Below are positions 25,096-33,792 of a DNA stretch of 64,000 bases, one piece after another. The notes under the pieces are model-generated. The model worked only from the letters and a program-made list of their open reading frames with translations. It searched no databases and had not been told where the DNA came from. Position numbers and translations under genes: made by a program. The DNA comes from Paenibacillus sp. GSMTC-2017 (GTDB taxonomy: Bacteria > Bacillota > Bacilli > Paenibacillales > Paenibacillaceae): positions 124,122 to 188,121 of the forward strand of contig NZ_JAECMT010000003.1 in the NCBI RefSeq assembly GCF_016019935.1. The letters run 5' to 3'. The first letter of the stretch is position 1. Each line of letters starts with the position of its first letter.

Positions 25096-25888
25096 ATGGC
25101 GGTTATCCAATCTGTATCTGATCGCAGTGTTCGCGATTTTATATGCGCCAATTTTTTATCTTATGTTTTATTCCTTCAATAGCGGTGGTTCGATGCGAAG
25201 CTTTGAAGGTTTTACGTTGGAGTTTTACAAGGAAGTATTTCAGGATACGAGACTTCTTATTATCGTTCTGAACACATTTGTAATCGCATTATTGTCCGCA
25301 GCAATTTCGACGATCATCGGTGTGTTTGGCGCAATTGCGATTCACAATATTCAAAGAAATCGTCCAAAAGGTATGCTACTAGCGCTGAACAATGTACTTA
25401 TCGTTAGCCCTGATGTTATTATCGGAGCATCGTTCCTTATATTGTTCACTATTGCAGGCATACAACTCGGTTTTGTGTCTGTCCTTCTGTCGCATATCGC
25501 TTTCAGCATCCCAATCGTTGTTATTATGGTGCTACCGAAACTACAGGAGATGAGCGGAACACTGCTTGATGCAGCGCGTGATCTAGGTGCAAGCTCTTGG
25601 CAAGTGCTTTCAAAGGTCGTTTTCCCATATATAAAACCCGGCATTTTCGCAGGATTTTTTATGGCATTAACCTATTCGTTAGACGATTTTGCCGTTACGT
25701 TCTTCGTGACGGGCAATGGCTTCTCGACACTATCAGTTGAGATCTATTCACGAGCACGTCAAGGTGTTTCGTTATCAATCAACGCATTGTCCACACTTAT
25801 TTTCCTATTTACGGTGTTGCTCGTTATCGGTTATTACTTTATTAACCGCCGTAACAATCGTCCGGTAGGGAAAGGAGGACGCGCATGA
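25082..25888 (+). CDS. potC: Polyamine ABC transporter permease PotC
   Basis: A 268-residue permease with six helices and the EAA loop [22 protein letters not shown]. The SYSLDDFAVTFFVTG-like segment near residue 200 is typical of PotC. The TTG start overlaps the end of potB and its own stop overlaps the potD start (ATGA), so the four genes are translationally coupled. Confidence 0.92.
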   Translation: MTKSKWRLSNLYLIAVFAILYAPIFYLMFYSFNSGGSMRSFEGFTLEFYKEVFQDTRLLIIVLNTFVIALLSAAISTIIGVFGAIAIHNIQRNRPKGMLLALNNVLIVSPDVIIGASFLILFTIAGIQLGFVSVLLSHIAFSIPIVVIMVLPKLQEMSGTLLDAARDLGASSWQVLSKVVFPYIKPGIFAGFFMALTYSLDDFAVTFFVTGNGFSTLSVEIYSRARQGVSLSINALSTLIFLFTVLLVIGYYFINRRNNRPVGKGGRA

Positions 25889-26958
25889 GCCAGCTTGTAC
25901 GTATGTTTTTGGTCGTGTTTGTTGTTGCAATAGGATTAATGTATGCAACCGTTTATTTGAATTCCAGCGAAGGTTACTCAGGCGGCAACACGCTCACCGT
26001 ATACAACTGGGGAGATTATGTTGATCCAGAGCTAATCGCACGTTTTGAGGAAGAAACGGGTATCAAAGTGATTTACCAAACGTTTGATTCTAACGAAGCG
26101 ATGATGACAAAGATTAAGCAGGGTGGTACGACGTATGATGTAGCGATCCCTTCTGAATATGCAGTTAGTAAGATGAAAGCAGAAAAGCTGCTAAAAGAGA
26201 TCGATCATTCGCTTCTACCGAATCTCAAACATATCGATCCGAGTTTTCTAGGACTATCCTTTGATCCTCAAAACACGCATTCCATCCCTTATTTCTGGGG
26301 AACTGTCGGTATCGTCTTTAATCCGAAAATGGTTGGCGATCTAACTTTCGACAGTTGGGATGATTTATGGGATGAAAGTCTGCGTAACAATGTGTTCCTG
26401 CTCGACGGAGCACGTGAAGTTATGGGGATGGGGTTAAATAGTTTAGGTTATTCACTCAATGATACGGACGAAGCACATTTGCAAGAGGCATTAGCGAAAC
26501 TTGCGAAGCTTACACCAAACGTAAAAGCGATCGTCGGCGATGAAATTAAGATGCTTATCGCAAATGAAGAAGCTGCAGCGGGCTTGGTTTGGTCGGGCGA
26601 TGCGTCCGAAATTATGACTGAAAACGAAGAGCTTGACTATGTTGTACCTAAAGAAGGTTCAAACCTGTGGTTTGATAATATGGTTATCCCGAAGACGGCA
26701 CGTAATCTAGAAGGGGCTCATAAGTTCATCAACTTTATGCTCGACCCCGAAGTAGCCGCACAAAATGCGGAATACGTAGGTTATTCTACGCCAAATAAGG
26801 ATGCATTAGCGTTCCTGCCTGAGGAAATCTCAGGTGACAAACGATTTTATCCGGATAAAGAGCTAACGGAGCGCCTTGAAGTATACAACAACTTAGGCCC
26901 ACGTATGCTTTCACATTACAATGAGCTGTTTCTAGAGTTTAAGATGCATCGCAAATAA
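25885..26958 (+). CDS. potD: Polyamine-binding protein PotD, membrane-anchored without lipobox
   Basis: A 357-residue extracellular solute-binding protein that delivers spermidine or putrescine to PotBC. The mature part begins LTVYNWGDYVDPELIARFEEETG, and the pocket-lining YFWGTVGI, WSGDASE and NLWFDNM segments are present. Gram-positive PotD proteins are normally lipoproteins, but here the N-terminal hydrophobic stretch (MFLVVFVVAIGLMYATVYL) has no Cys after it. It is therefore predicted to stay attached by an uncleaved helix or be secreted. AAGGAGG precedes the ATG. Confidence 0.9.
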   Translation: MSQLVRMFLVVFVVAIGLMYATVYLNSSEGYSGGNTLTVYNWGDYVDPELIARFEEETGIKVIYQTFDSNEAMMTKIKQGGTTYDVAIPSEYAVSKMKAEKLLKEIDHSLLPNLKHIDPSFLGLSFDPQNTHSIPYFWGTVGIVFNPKMVGDLTFDSWDDLWDESLRNNVFLLDGAREVMGMGLNSLGYSLNDTDEAHLQEALAKLAKLTPNVKAIVGDEIKMLIANEEAAAGLVWSGDASEIMTENEELDYVVPKEGSNLWFDNMVIPKTARNLEGAHKFINFMLDPEVAAQNAEYVGYSTPNKDALAFLPEEISGDKRFYPDKELTERLEVYNNLGPRMLSHYNELFLEFKMHRK

Positions 26959-26982
26959 ATTACCCGTTTAGGGTGAACTTAA

Positions 26983-27022
26983 CAAGGGTATGTGCCTTAA
27001 CGGTGCATGCCCTTGTTTTTTT
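26983..27022 (+). terminator. Terminator of potABCD
   Basis: CAAGGGTATG pairs with CATGCCCTTG (one G-U) and is followed by eight T residues. Confidence 0.8.
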
Positions 27023-27149
27023 GTATCGAAAGATAAAAATATAACACAACGAAAGAAATACCAAACACGATCCAAGAGCAAACAAAATCAACTACTAACC
27101 ACCGAGCGCAAAGAAGGAAGTACTAACCATGAACCAAACATTCAACTTT

Positions 27150-27177
27150 ACAGCGTAACAATGTTATGTTACGCTGT
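27150..27177. promoter_or_regulatory. Perfect 11-bp inverted repeat before yhbD
   Basis: ACAGCGTAACA (27150-27160) and TGTTACGCTGT (27167-27177) with a 6-base loop, ending 21 bases before the yhbD start and followed by TTTT and the ribosome site. It could be an operator for the YhbD helix-turn-helix protein or an attenuator; the sequence cannot tell which. Confidence 0.55.
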
Positions 27178-27197
27178 TTTCAACAGGAGGTGTCGTT

Positions 27198-27821
27198 GTG
27201 ACTTCAGAATTAATATCAAAAAAAGAGTTGCTAGACGCAACGGGTATATCTTACGGGCAATTGTATCGTTGGAAACGAAAGCAACTTATACCCGAGGAAT
27301 GGTTTATAAGAAAGTCAGCTTTTACAGGGCAGGAAACATTTTTCCCAAAGGATTTAGTGCTCGCTCGAATTGATAAAATTTTGAATATGAAAGACGAACT
27401 ATCGTTGGATGATTTAGCCGATAAGCTATCCACTAGCATCGTTGATTTGGAGCTACGGAAAAATGATTTTATTTCAAGAAACCTAGTTTCGGAAGTGGTG
27501 ATTCAAACGATGATGTCAGATGTTCAAGCGGATCACATCTATTCATTTGAACAAATGCTTCATCTTTACGTGGTGGAAGGTATGCTTCAATCGGGTGAAA
27601 TTAGTAGGGATGAAGGGAAGTTGCTATTAGAAACGTTACAGAAGCATTCATCAACATTTAAAGGAAACCCTTACGATGTTATTTTTATTCGAAGAATGGG
27701 TATTTCCTCTTTTGCACTCATGTCGTCTTCTGCAGAATTGATCTTTGATGATGGAGTGAAAGTTGTCACTAGACTTTCGATGTCTAACCAAGCTGAACAA
27801 TTGAAGGAGAAATTGGGATGA
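27198..27821 (+). CDS. yhbD: YhbD-family protein (DUF4004) with MerR-like helix-turn-helix
   Basis: A 207-residue protein. The first 40 residues, SKKELLDATGISYGQLYRWKRKQLIPEEWF, resemble the winged helix of MerR regulators. The rest is an all-helical region that ends in a small alpha-beta part. It heads a three-gene operon with two bactofilins, the same order as yhbD-yhbE-yhbF in Bacillus subtilis. A regulatory role for the bactofilin genes is probable but not proven. The GTG start has a perfect AGGAGGTG. Confidence 0.82.
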   Translation: MTSELISKKELLDATGISYGQLYRWKRKQLIPEEWFIRKSAFTGQETFFPKDLVLARIDKILNMKDELSLDDLADKLSTSIVDLELRKNDFISRNLVSEVVIQTMMSDVQADHIYSFEQMLHLYVVEGMLQSGEISRDEGKLLLETLQKHSSTFKGNPYDVIFIRRMGISSFALMSSSAELIFDDGVKVVTRLSMSNQAEQLKEKLG

Positions 27822-28567
27822 AGGCGGATGGTTCAATGAGCGTAAGTATGGGAGATACCATTGCGAATAGCGGTAATTTAGAAAGTGAATTACCCGAATT
27901 AAAGATAAATGGTATAAGTGATGCTCTTGGTGGCGATTACAGTAATGTATGGCTTGACGGCGTTGGCCGACTTTCTGGAGATGTACGTGTTACAGAGAAG
28001 GTACGGGCGAACGGTGTGCTACATATTGATGGAAGTTTGAACGCGCAACAGTTAAGTTGCGACGGAAAGCTCAAAATTGCAGGTAGCTTAAAGGCAGGCG
28101 ATGTACGACTTGAGGGTATGGGCAAGATAGGTGAATCTGTTGCTGCGGAATCTTTTACACTAAACGGCGTTCTTACTGTACATGGAGACTTCGAAACGGA
28201 AAAGCTTATCGTGCAAGGAGCAATTGTAGTTGATGGCTTGTTGAATGCAGATGAAATCGAGCTTGGACTAGTTGATATGGGGAGTAGAGTGCAGGAAGTT
28301 GGAGGAGAAAGTATTTTAGTTAAAAGGCTTAGTAGCGGTAAATTAAGCTGGGTTTGGAATTGGGCAATTAAGCTTGAGGAAGCACGTTTGAAGACTAATG
28401 TCATTGAGGGGGATAACGTTAATCTAGAATTTACTGATGCAGACATTGTACGTGGCAAGCGGGTTATAATCGGTAAAGGTTGCAAAATTAGAGTAATTGA
28501 ATATAGAGATGAGTTGAACATTCATCCAAGTGCAAGTGTAATGAAGGAGGTGCGTATCGTTGACTAG
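27818..28567 (+). CDS. bacE: Bactofilin-like cytoskeletal protein, first copy (BacE-like)
   Basis: A 249-residue protein. The segment from about residue 45 to 140 repeats short strands such as GRLSGDVRV, NGVLHIDGSL, DGKLKIAGSL and NGVLTVHGDF, the right-handed beta-helix signature of bactofilins (DUF583). Bactofilins polymerise without nucleotide. In B. subtilis the equivalent pair, BacE and BacF, is needed for motility. The C-terminal 100 residues are shared with the next gene. It overlaps yhbD by four bases (ATGA) and the next gene by eight. Confidence 0.85.
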   Translation: MKADGSMSVSMGDTIANSGNLESELPELKINGISDALGGDYSNVWLDGVGRLSGDVRVTEKVRANGVLHIDGSLNAQQLSCDGKLKIAGSLKAGDVRLEGMGKIGESVAAESFTLNGVLTVHGDFETEKLIVQGAIVVDGLLNADEIELGLVDMGSRVQEVGGESILVKRLSSGKLSWVWNWAIKLEEARLKTNVIEGDNVNLEFTDADIVRGKRVIIGKGCKIRVIEYRDELNIHPSASVMKEVRIVD

Positions 28568-29228
28568 CATCCTGAACAATGTGAAGATGATCGGTCAATC
28601 TGAAGCGCCGGGAGGTAGTTTCGCTCGATTACAAATTACAGGAGAAACATTGTTTCGTGGTGATGTATCCTGTGAACGATTTAAAGTGATGGGTAAGGTG
28701 AAGATTAATGGTGATTTAACCTCAAAGCTCGTGAAGTTTACTGGAGAAATGAAGGTAGACGGTTCTTTGAGCGTTGGAAACACTCGTGGATTGGGTGAGC
28801 TGACAGTCGGCCGAGATTTTCGGGGGGAAGATGTTCGATTGACTGGACGTCTAGAAGCAGATGGCTCGATTGAAGCTGATAAACTCGATATTCGAGGAGC
28901 ATTCGATACGAAAGCTATAGTTAATGCGGAGCGAGTTACTTTGTTTATGTATGGTCCATCAACTGCAAAGGAAATAGTTGGGGGAGTCGTTTCGATAAAG
29001 AAAAGTCGTGGTGCACTATGGAATTCTTTGTTCCGTAAAGAGTTGCATGCTGCGCTTCGAACCAACTTGATCGAAGGTGACGATATCTATGTGGAATATG
29101 CAACTGTCGATGTTATTCGAGGTAATTCTGTAAAGATAGGGCCCGGCTGTCATATTGGTAGGGTAGAATATCGTTCTACCTACATAAAGCATGCGAAGTC
29201 GAATGTAGAGATTGAACAGAAGATCTAA
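28560..29228 (+). CDS. bacF: Bactofilin-like cytoskeletal protein, second copy (BacF-like)
   Basis: A 222-residue paralogue of the preceding gene. It shows the same beta-helix repeats (GETLFRGDVSC, MGKVKINGDL, TGEMKVDGSL, LGELTVGRDF, GRLEADGSI) and a C-terminal NLIEGDDIYVEYATVDVIRGNSVKIG that matches NVIEGDNVNLEFTDADIVRGK in the first copy. The two probably co-polymerise. Translation is coupled through the overlap; TTG 28560 is the likely start, with AAGGAGGTG just upstream. Confidence 0.85.
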   Translation: MTSILNNVKMIGQSEAPGGSFARLQITGETLFRGDVSCERFKVMGKVKINGDLTSKLVKFTGEMKVDGSLSVGNTRGLGELTVGRDFRGEDVRLTGRLEADGSIEADKLDIRGAFDTKAIVNAERVTLFMYGPSTAKEIVGGVVSIKKSRGALWNSLFRKELHAALRTNLIEGDDIYVEYATVDVIRGNSVKIGPGCHIGRVEYRSTYIKHAKSNVEIEQKI

Positions 29229-29249
29229 TGATGAAAGGATGAGTTATTT

Positions 29250-30794
29250 GTGATGGTAGCAAAGCAAAATACAAAACCAATAGGAATTGTAATAGCGGGC
29301 TTATTGCTTGCGATACTAATGGCATCGATGGACAATACGATTGTAGCGACAGCGATGGGTAACATCGTAGGTGAGCTTGGTGGACTAGATAAGTTTGTTT
29401 GGGTTACTTCTGCTTATATGGTTGCGGAAATGGCGGGTATGCCTATTTTCGGCAAGCTTTCGGATATGTACGGTCGGAAGAAGTTTTTCGTATTTGGTCT
29501 TATCGTTTTTATGATCGGTTCTGCATTATGCGGTACTGCATCTAACATTACCGAACTATCTATTTTTAGAGCGATACAAGGTATTGGTGCAGGCGCACTT
29601 ATTCCGACGTCGTTTACCATTATGTTTGATGCGGTTTCACCAGAGCAAAGAGGAAAGCTTGGTGGATTGTTTGGAGCCGTATTCGGCATGTCGAGCATAT
29701 TCGGTCCGTTGCTAGGAGCATACATTACAGATCATATTGCCTGGGAGTGGATATTCTATATTAATCTGCCACTTGGTTTAATTGCACTCTGTATGATTGG
29801 CTTCTTCTACAAAGAATCGCATGAGCATTCTAAGCAACCGATTGACTGGTTGGGAGCAATAACTTTAATAGGTTCAGTTATATGTCTAATGTTTGCATTA
29901 GAGCTTGGCGGGAAATCCTACGCTTGGAATTCGGCACAAATTATAGGGATGTTCTCAGGAAGCGCTCTGCTGTTAGCTATCTTTTTATTCGTGGAGACGA
30001 AGGCTAAGGAACCAATTATTACGTATGGGCTATTCAAAAATCGTATCTACACAACTAGTATTCTTACTGCATTTTTTAGTGGCGCAGCTTTTATAGTGGC
30101 ATCTGTTTATATTCCTATGTTCATTCAGGGTGTTCTAGGAGGTTCGGCGACTAACTCTGGTCTTGTGCTTCTGCCAATGATGTTAGGCTCTGTTGTAACT
30201 GCAACACTGGGCGGTTTTCTTCTGACGAAACTACCGTATCGGAACATCATGATTCCGACATTTGCTTTACTTGTGGTCGGCTCATACCTAGTGACAACGC
30301 TAACGCCAGACTCGAGTCGCCTTGAAGTAACACTTTATATGGTCTTGATTGGATTAGGTATTGGTGCTTCTTTCTCTGTACTTAGCAACGCGGCTATACA
30401 TGGTATTTCGGCGCGGCAACGCGGAACAGCCAGCTCAACACTTACTTTCATCCGTTCCTTAGGGATGACGATTGGTATTACAATATTCGGAATTGTGCAA
30501 AGTAACATGTTTACTAGCAGGCTGAAGGATATATTTGCTGGAAGTGGCGCACAAGGTGGTGGAGAAATGGCTTTTGGCGATCCGAGGGAGTTGCTGAATC
30601 CTGAAACGAGGGAAAAGTTCCCGCCAGAAGTACTTAACACGATTACATCTGAACTATCTTCGTCAATTACGTACACATTTGCACTTGCAATCGTTCCTGC
30701 CGTACTTGCCTTGCTAATTGCTTTCTTTATGGGAAATAGCAAACTTGATCACTCGTTAGAGGAGAAAGAGTACGCAGGCGGTTCAGGCCATTAA
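29250..30794 (+). CDS. DHA2-type multidrug MFS transporter
   Basis: A 514-residue proton-driven efflux protein with about 14 helices. Typical motifs are MASMDNTIVATAM in helix 1 (motif D1), GKLSDMYGRKK between helices 2 and 3 (motif A), IQGIGAGALIPTS and GPLLGAYITDHIAWEWIFYINLP (motif C and the conserved W-R/E-W-IFYIN). Substrate unknown. It follows the bactofilin genes by about 20 bases but probably is functionally separate. GTG 29250 or ATG 29253 may start. Confidence 0.87.
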   Translation: MMVAKQNTKPIGIVIAGLLLAILMASMDNTIVATAMGNIVGELGGLDKFVWVTSAYMVAEMAGMPIFGKLSDMYGRKKFFVFGLIVFMIGSALCGTASNITELSIFRAIQGIGAGALIPTSFTIMFDAVSPEQRGKLGGLFGAVFGMSSIFGPLLGAYITDHIAWEWIFYINLPLGLIALCMIGFFYKESHEHSKQPIDWLGAITLIGSVICLMFALELGGKSYAWNSAQIIGMFSGSALLLAIFLFVETKAKEPIITYGLFKNRIYTTSILTAFFSGAAFIVASVYIPMFIQGVLGGSATNSGLVLLPMMLGSVVTATLGGFLLTKLPYRNIMIPTFALLVVGSYLVTTLTPDSSRLEVTLYMVLIGLGIGASFSVLSNAAIHGISARQRGTASSTLTFIRSLGMTIGITIFGIVQSNMFTSRLKDIFAGSGAQGGGEMAFGDPRELLNPETREKFPPEVLNTITSELSSSITYTFALAIVPAVLALLIAFFMGNSKLDHSLEEKEYAGGSGH

Positions 30795-30868
30795 TCGTTA
30801 GCTACATGATGCGACAACAAGTAAAAAAAGAGCTGTTCAGAAAAATTTAGTTACTTAATCAAACGAAG

Positions 30869-30917
30869 GCGCGCTCCCATTAGTAGAGTAATCTACGATT
30901 GAGAGTGCGTCTTTTTT
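30869..30917 (+). terminator. Terminator after the DHA2 pump, GTAGAGTAATCTAC tip
   Basis: GCGCTCCCATTAGTAGA pairs imperfectly with TCTACGATTGAGAGTGCG and is followed by CTTTTTT. The tip 30883-30896 matches those of the terminators at 2990 and 33680. Confidence 0.75.
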
Positions 30918-30950
30918 ATTCATAGAGGGCTGAGCAGGCTAAGTGTTTTT

Positions 30951-30971
30951 TAACCCGATAAAATCGGGTTA
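30951..30971. repeat. Hairpin repeat element, copy 1
   Basis: TAACCCGAT-AAA-ATCGGGTTA, a perfect 9-bp stem. Two related hairpins lie at 33742 and 33793. Confidence 0.65.
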
Positions 30972-31159
30972 GCCACGCCGAAGTGCATGCGAAGATGATC
31001 GATTATTTTTGCATGAAGCTGTGAGTCAAACAAAAAACTTTCCGCGACTTCCGCAGTTCGTAATAAAAGTGCTGAGAGCGTATAATGGACTAGATCAGCA
31101 ATAGCTTGATAAGCAATTGCAACAGCATTTCATTATAGTGAACAAGGAGTAGAGTATAG

Positions 31160-31657
31160 ATGGGAACTAAGTTAATTGTGAATGAAGCGATAAAGGCATC
31201 TGAAGTACAACTGACAGGTCTAAACGGAGAGGATCTTGGTGTCGTTCCTACTGTGAAAGCATTGTTAATGGCTAAGGAACTTAAAGTTGATCTGGTATGC
31301 ACGTCCTTGTTGAGCAGTCCTCCTCCTTGTAAGCTAATGAGCAGAAGTGGAGCACAACGTCAGAAGGAACAGGAGCAACGGGAAACAAGATTGAAAGAAG
31401 CGCCCGTTAAAGTGAAGGAAATTCGTTTGACAGCTAACATTGAGGATCATGATTACGATACGAAGCAACGTCAAGCGGCAAAGCTGCTAGAGTCGGGAAG
31501 CAGCGTTATGTTAGTTGTGAAAATTCAAGGAAAAGAAGGGCCTCAAGCAAAGGCGCTTCTGGAGCGATTGATCACTGACTTAACGAGTAGCGGGAAGAAG
31601 GCAACTGGAATTCAGCTAAGCGGAAAGCAAGCGGCCGTACAACTACTGCCGAATTAA
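31160..31657 (+). CDS. Translation initiation factor IF-3 paralogue
   Basis: A 165-residue protein that follows IF-3 from end to end. The N-terminal domain is LIVNEAIKASEVQLTGLNGEDLGVVP, then a KELKVDLVC strand and a PPPCKLM segment in place of the PPVCR/KIMDYGK of true IF-3. A lysine-rich linker leads to VKEIRLTANIEDHDYDTKQRQAAKLLESGSSV. The usual FRGREM segment is replaced by KIQGKEG, and the C-terminus is shortened. No rpmI or rplT follows, so this is not the main infC locus. It is either an accessory IF-3 or a ribosome-binding stress factor (inference). GGAG lies 11 bases before ATG. Confidence 0.8.
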   Translation: MGTKLIVNEAIKASEVQLTGLNGEDLGVVPTVKALLMAKELKVDLVCTSLLSSPPPCKLMSRSGAQRQKEQEQRETRLKEAPVKVKEIRLTANIEDHDYDTKQRQAAKLLESGSSVMLVVKIQGKEGPQAKALLERLITDLTSSGKKATGIQLSGKQAAVQLLPN

Positions 31658-31682
31658 TACGTATAGCACTATTCAGAAAAAG

Positions 31683-31749
31683 AAGATCGCTGGAAATGAA
31701 CTTGAAGTGGGGACACTTCTGCTCATTGACGAAGGCGGTCTTTTTTTAT
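31683..31749 (+). terminator. Probable terminator after the IF-3 paralogue
   Basis: An imperfect hairpin with GATCGC near one end and GGCGGTC near the other, followed by seven T residues at about 31741-31747. The inner part (GAAGTG-GGGA-CACTTC) forms a perfect 6-bp stem. Confidence 0.55.
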
Positions 31750-31954
31750 GTCGAGAAATTGGTTAAGAGCAACAGAATTATAGGTGTTGTAATCGTTTGT
31801 GGAGACAAAATAAGTGTACATTTAAAATGGGAACAAATCATTATGAATCATTGATTACCTTGACCAAAGTAGGATCATTCGTTATGATTTTCCTGCTAAT
31901 AGGTTAAAACAAGTGGTCCTGCAAATCGTTTATTGGACAGAAGAGGAGTTTATT

Positions 31955-33673
31955 ATGTTACGAAGGTTTTTCTCATATTACAAGCCTTACAAAAAGTTGT
32001 TTTTCGTTGATTTTACTTGCGCGGTATTGCTCGCTGTTTTGGAGTTGGGTTTCCCGCTAGCGGTTGGATATGTTATTAATACGTTATTACCTGCGGAGGA
32101 TTGGGGATTAATTGTATCGGCATGTGCGGTGTTGCTACTTATTTATATTATAAATACGCTTTTGTCTTATGTAGTTACTTACTGGGGTCACATGCTCGGA
32201 ATCAATATTGAGACGGACATGCGAAGAAAGCTGTTCACTCACGTACAGAAGCTGAGCTTCCGTTTCTTCGATAATACGAAAACTGGGCATCTGATATCCA
32301 GGTTAACGAATGATCTATTCGAAATAGGTGAAGTAGCCCATCATGGTCCAGAGGATATGTTTATTGCCGCAATGACATTAGTTGGTGCATTCGGTATTAT
32401 GTTGTTCATTCAACCGGAGCTCGCAATTATGACATTCATTATTGTGCCAGTCATTATTGCTCTTGTACTGTTCTTTAATGGCAAAATGACGAAAGCGGTT
32501 GAACGATTATTTTCGGATATGGCGGACTTTAACGCACGTGTTGAAGATACGGTTGGAGGTATTCGGGTCGTTCAAGCTTTTGCAAATGAAAAACATGAAG
32601 GGAAGTTGTTTAAAGGAAATAATCTTCGTTTTCGCGAAGCGAAGTTGTTTTCATACAAACTGATTAGTATGAACAACTCCATTTCTTACATGCTGATGAG
32701 GTTTGTATCTTTGTTTGTACTTATTGCTGGAGCATTTTATGTGCTGAAAAAAGGAATGCCATACGGTGATTTCATGACCTTTATTCTACTTACCAATATT
32801 TTCTTTAAGCCAATCGAAAAGATTAATGCTGTTATCGAAAGTTATCCAAAAGGAATTGCGGGATTCAAACGTTATACTGAGCTGCTCGATACAGAGCCAG
32901 ATGTAGCAGATCGCCCTAATGCGATTGATGTGGACAAGCTGCATGGAGATATTCAGTACCGTGATGTTACATTTGGATATGAAGGAGAAGCTAAAGTACT
33001 TCGCAGCATTAATCTTTCTATACGAGCGGGAGAGACGGTAGCCTTTGTAGGTCCATCAGGAGCGGGGAAAACAACGTTATGCAGCTTGCTTCCGAGATTT
33101 TATGAAATTGAAGGAGGCAGCATTTCAGTAGATGGACACGATATCCGTGATCTAACACTGGAATCATTGCGTAGAGGAATCGGAATTGTACAGCAAGATG
33201 TATTCCTATTCTCAGGTACTATTCGTGAAAATATTGCTTACGGTAAGCTTGGGGCCCATGACAATGACATTTTGGAAGCAGCTCGTAGAGCAAGGTTGGA
33301 ATCATTTATTGAATCGTTACCGGATGGACTTGATACCGTAGTCGGCGAGCGAGGCGTTAAGTTGTCTGGTGGACAGAAGCAACGTCTTGCTATCGCCAGA
33401 ATGTTTTTGAAAAACCCACCGATTCTTATATTGGATGAAGCGACTTCAGCACTCGATACAGAAACGGAGGCGGCTATTCAACAATCGCTCAGCGAATTGT
33501 CTGAGGGTCGGACAACTCTAGTCATTGCACATCGACTAGCAACAATCAAAAATGCAGATCGTATCGTCGTAGTGACAGAGGAAGGAATTAGCGAGCAAGG
33601 AAAACATGAAGAGCTAATTGCGACAGGCGGAATTTATAGCCGCTTGCATGAAGCACAATTTGGTCGTTTATAA
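31955..33673 (+). CDS. ABC exporter, permease fused to ATPase (MsbA/LmrA-like)
   Basis: A 572-residue half-transporter with six helices in the first 310 residues, then a nucleotide-binding domain: Walker A GPSGAGKTT, Q-loop GIVQQDVFLFSG, signature LSGGQKQR, Walker B ILILDEATSALD and H-loop IAHRLAT. It most likely works as a homodimer because no second half is present. Substrate unknown: lipid or drug. I place the start at ATG 31955 with GAGGAG 7 bases upstream. The open frame starts 14 codons earlier. Confidence 0.88.
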   Translation: MLRRFFSYYKPYKKLFFVDFTCAVLLAVLELGFPLAVGYVINTLLPAEDWGLIVSACAVLLLIYIINTLLSYVVTYWGHMLGINIETDMRRKLFTHVQKLSFRFFDNTKTGHLISRLTNDLFEIGEVAHHGPEDMFIAAMTLVGAFGIMLFIQPELAIMTFIIVPVIIALVLFFNGKMTKAVERLFSDMADFNARVEDTVGGIRVVQAFANEKHEGKLFKGNNLRFREAKLFSYKLISMNNSISYMLMRFVSLFVLIAGAFYVLKKGMPYGDFMTFILLTNIFFKPIEKINAVIESYPKGIAGFKRYTELLDTEPDVADRPNAIDVDKLHGDIQYRDVTFGYEGEAKVLRSINLSIRAGETVAFVGPSGAGKTTLCSLLPRFYEIEGGSISVDGHDIRDLTLESLRRGIGIVQQDVFLFSGTIRENIAYGKLGAHDNDILEAARRARLESFIESLPDGLDTVVGERGVKLSGGQKQRLAIARMFLKNPPILILDEATSALDTETEAAIQQSLSELSEGRTTLVIAHRLATIKNADRIVVVTEEGISEQGKHEELIATGGIYSRLHEAQFGRL

Positions 33674-33679
33674 AAAGAA

Positions 33680-33730
33680 AGGCACCAACTCACAAGTAGA
33701 ATAATCTACCTGCGAGTTGGTGCCTTATTT
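33680..33730. terminator. Terminator after the ABC exporter, GTAGAATAATCTAC tip
   Basis: GGCACCAACTC (33681-33691) and GAGTTGGTGCC (33714-33724) form a perfect stem, with A residues on the left and T residues on the right. The tip at 33696-33709 matches two other terminators. Confidence 0.8.
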
Positions 33731-33741
33731 TGTGGGAAGTG

Positions 33742-33766
33742 GCTAACCCGAAAAACTCGGGTTAGC
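33742..33766. repeat. Hairpin repeat element, copy 2
   Basis: GCTAACCCGA-AAAAC-TCGGGTTAGC, a perfect 10-bp stem. The 22 bases from CTAACCCGA to GGGTTA are identical to those of copy 3. Confidence 0.75.
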
Positions 33767-33792
33767 GTCCCCGCGTCCGAACAAAGTAGCGT

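Larger units (their letters stand above)
30795..31159. other. Gene-free 365-bp region with terminator and hairpin element
   Basis: Contains a terminator at 30869-30917 (listed separately), the TAACCCGAT hairpin at 30951-30971, and the upstream region of the IF-3 paralogue, whose promoter I could not assign. I see no small gene with a ribosome site. Confidence 0.5.

Noticed and set aside
27937..29065. - strand frames of 194 and 156 codons opposite the bactofilins
   Set aside because: They mirror the beta-helix repeats of the bactofilin genes and have no start signals.
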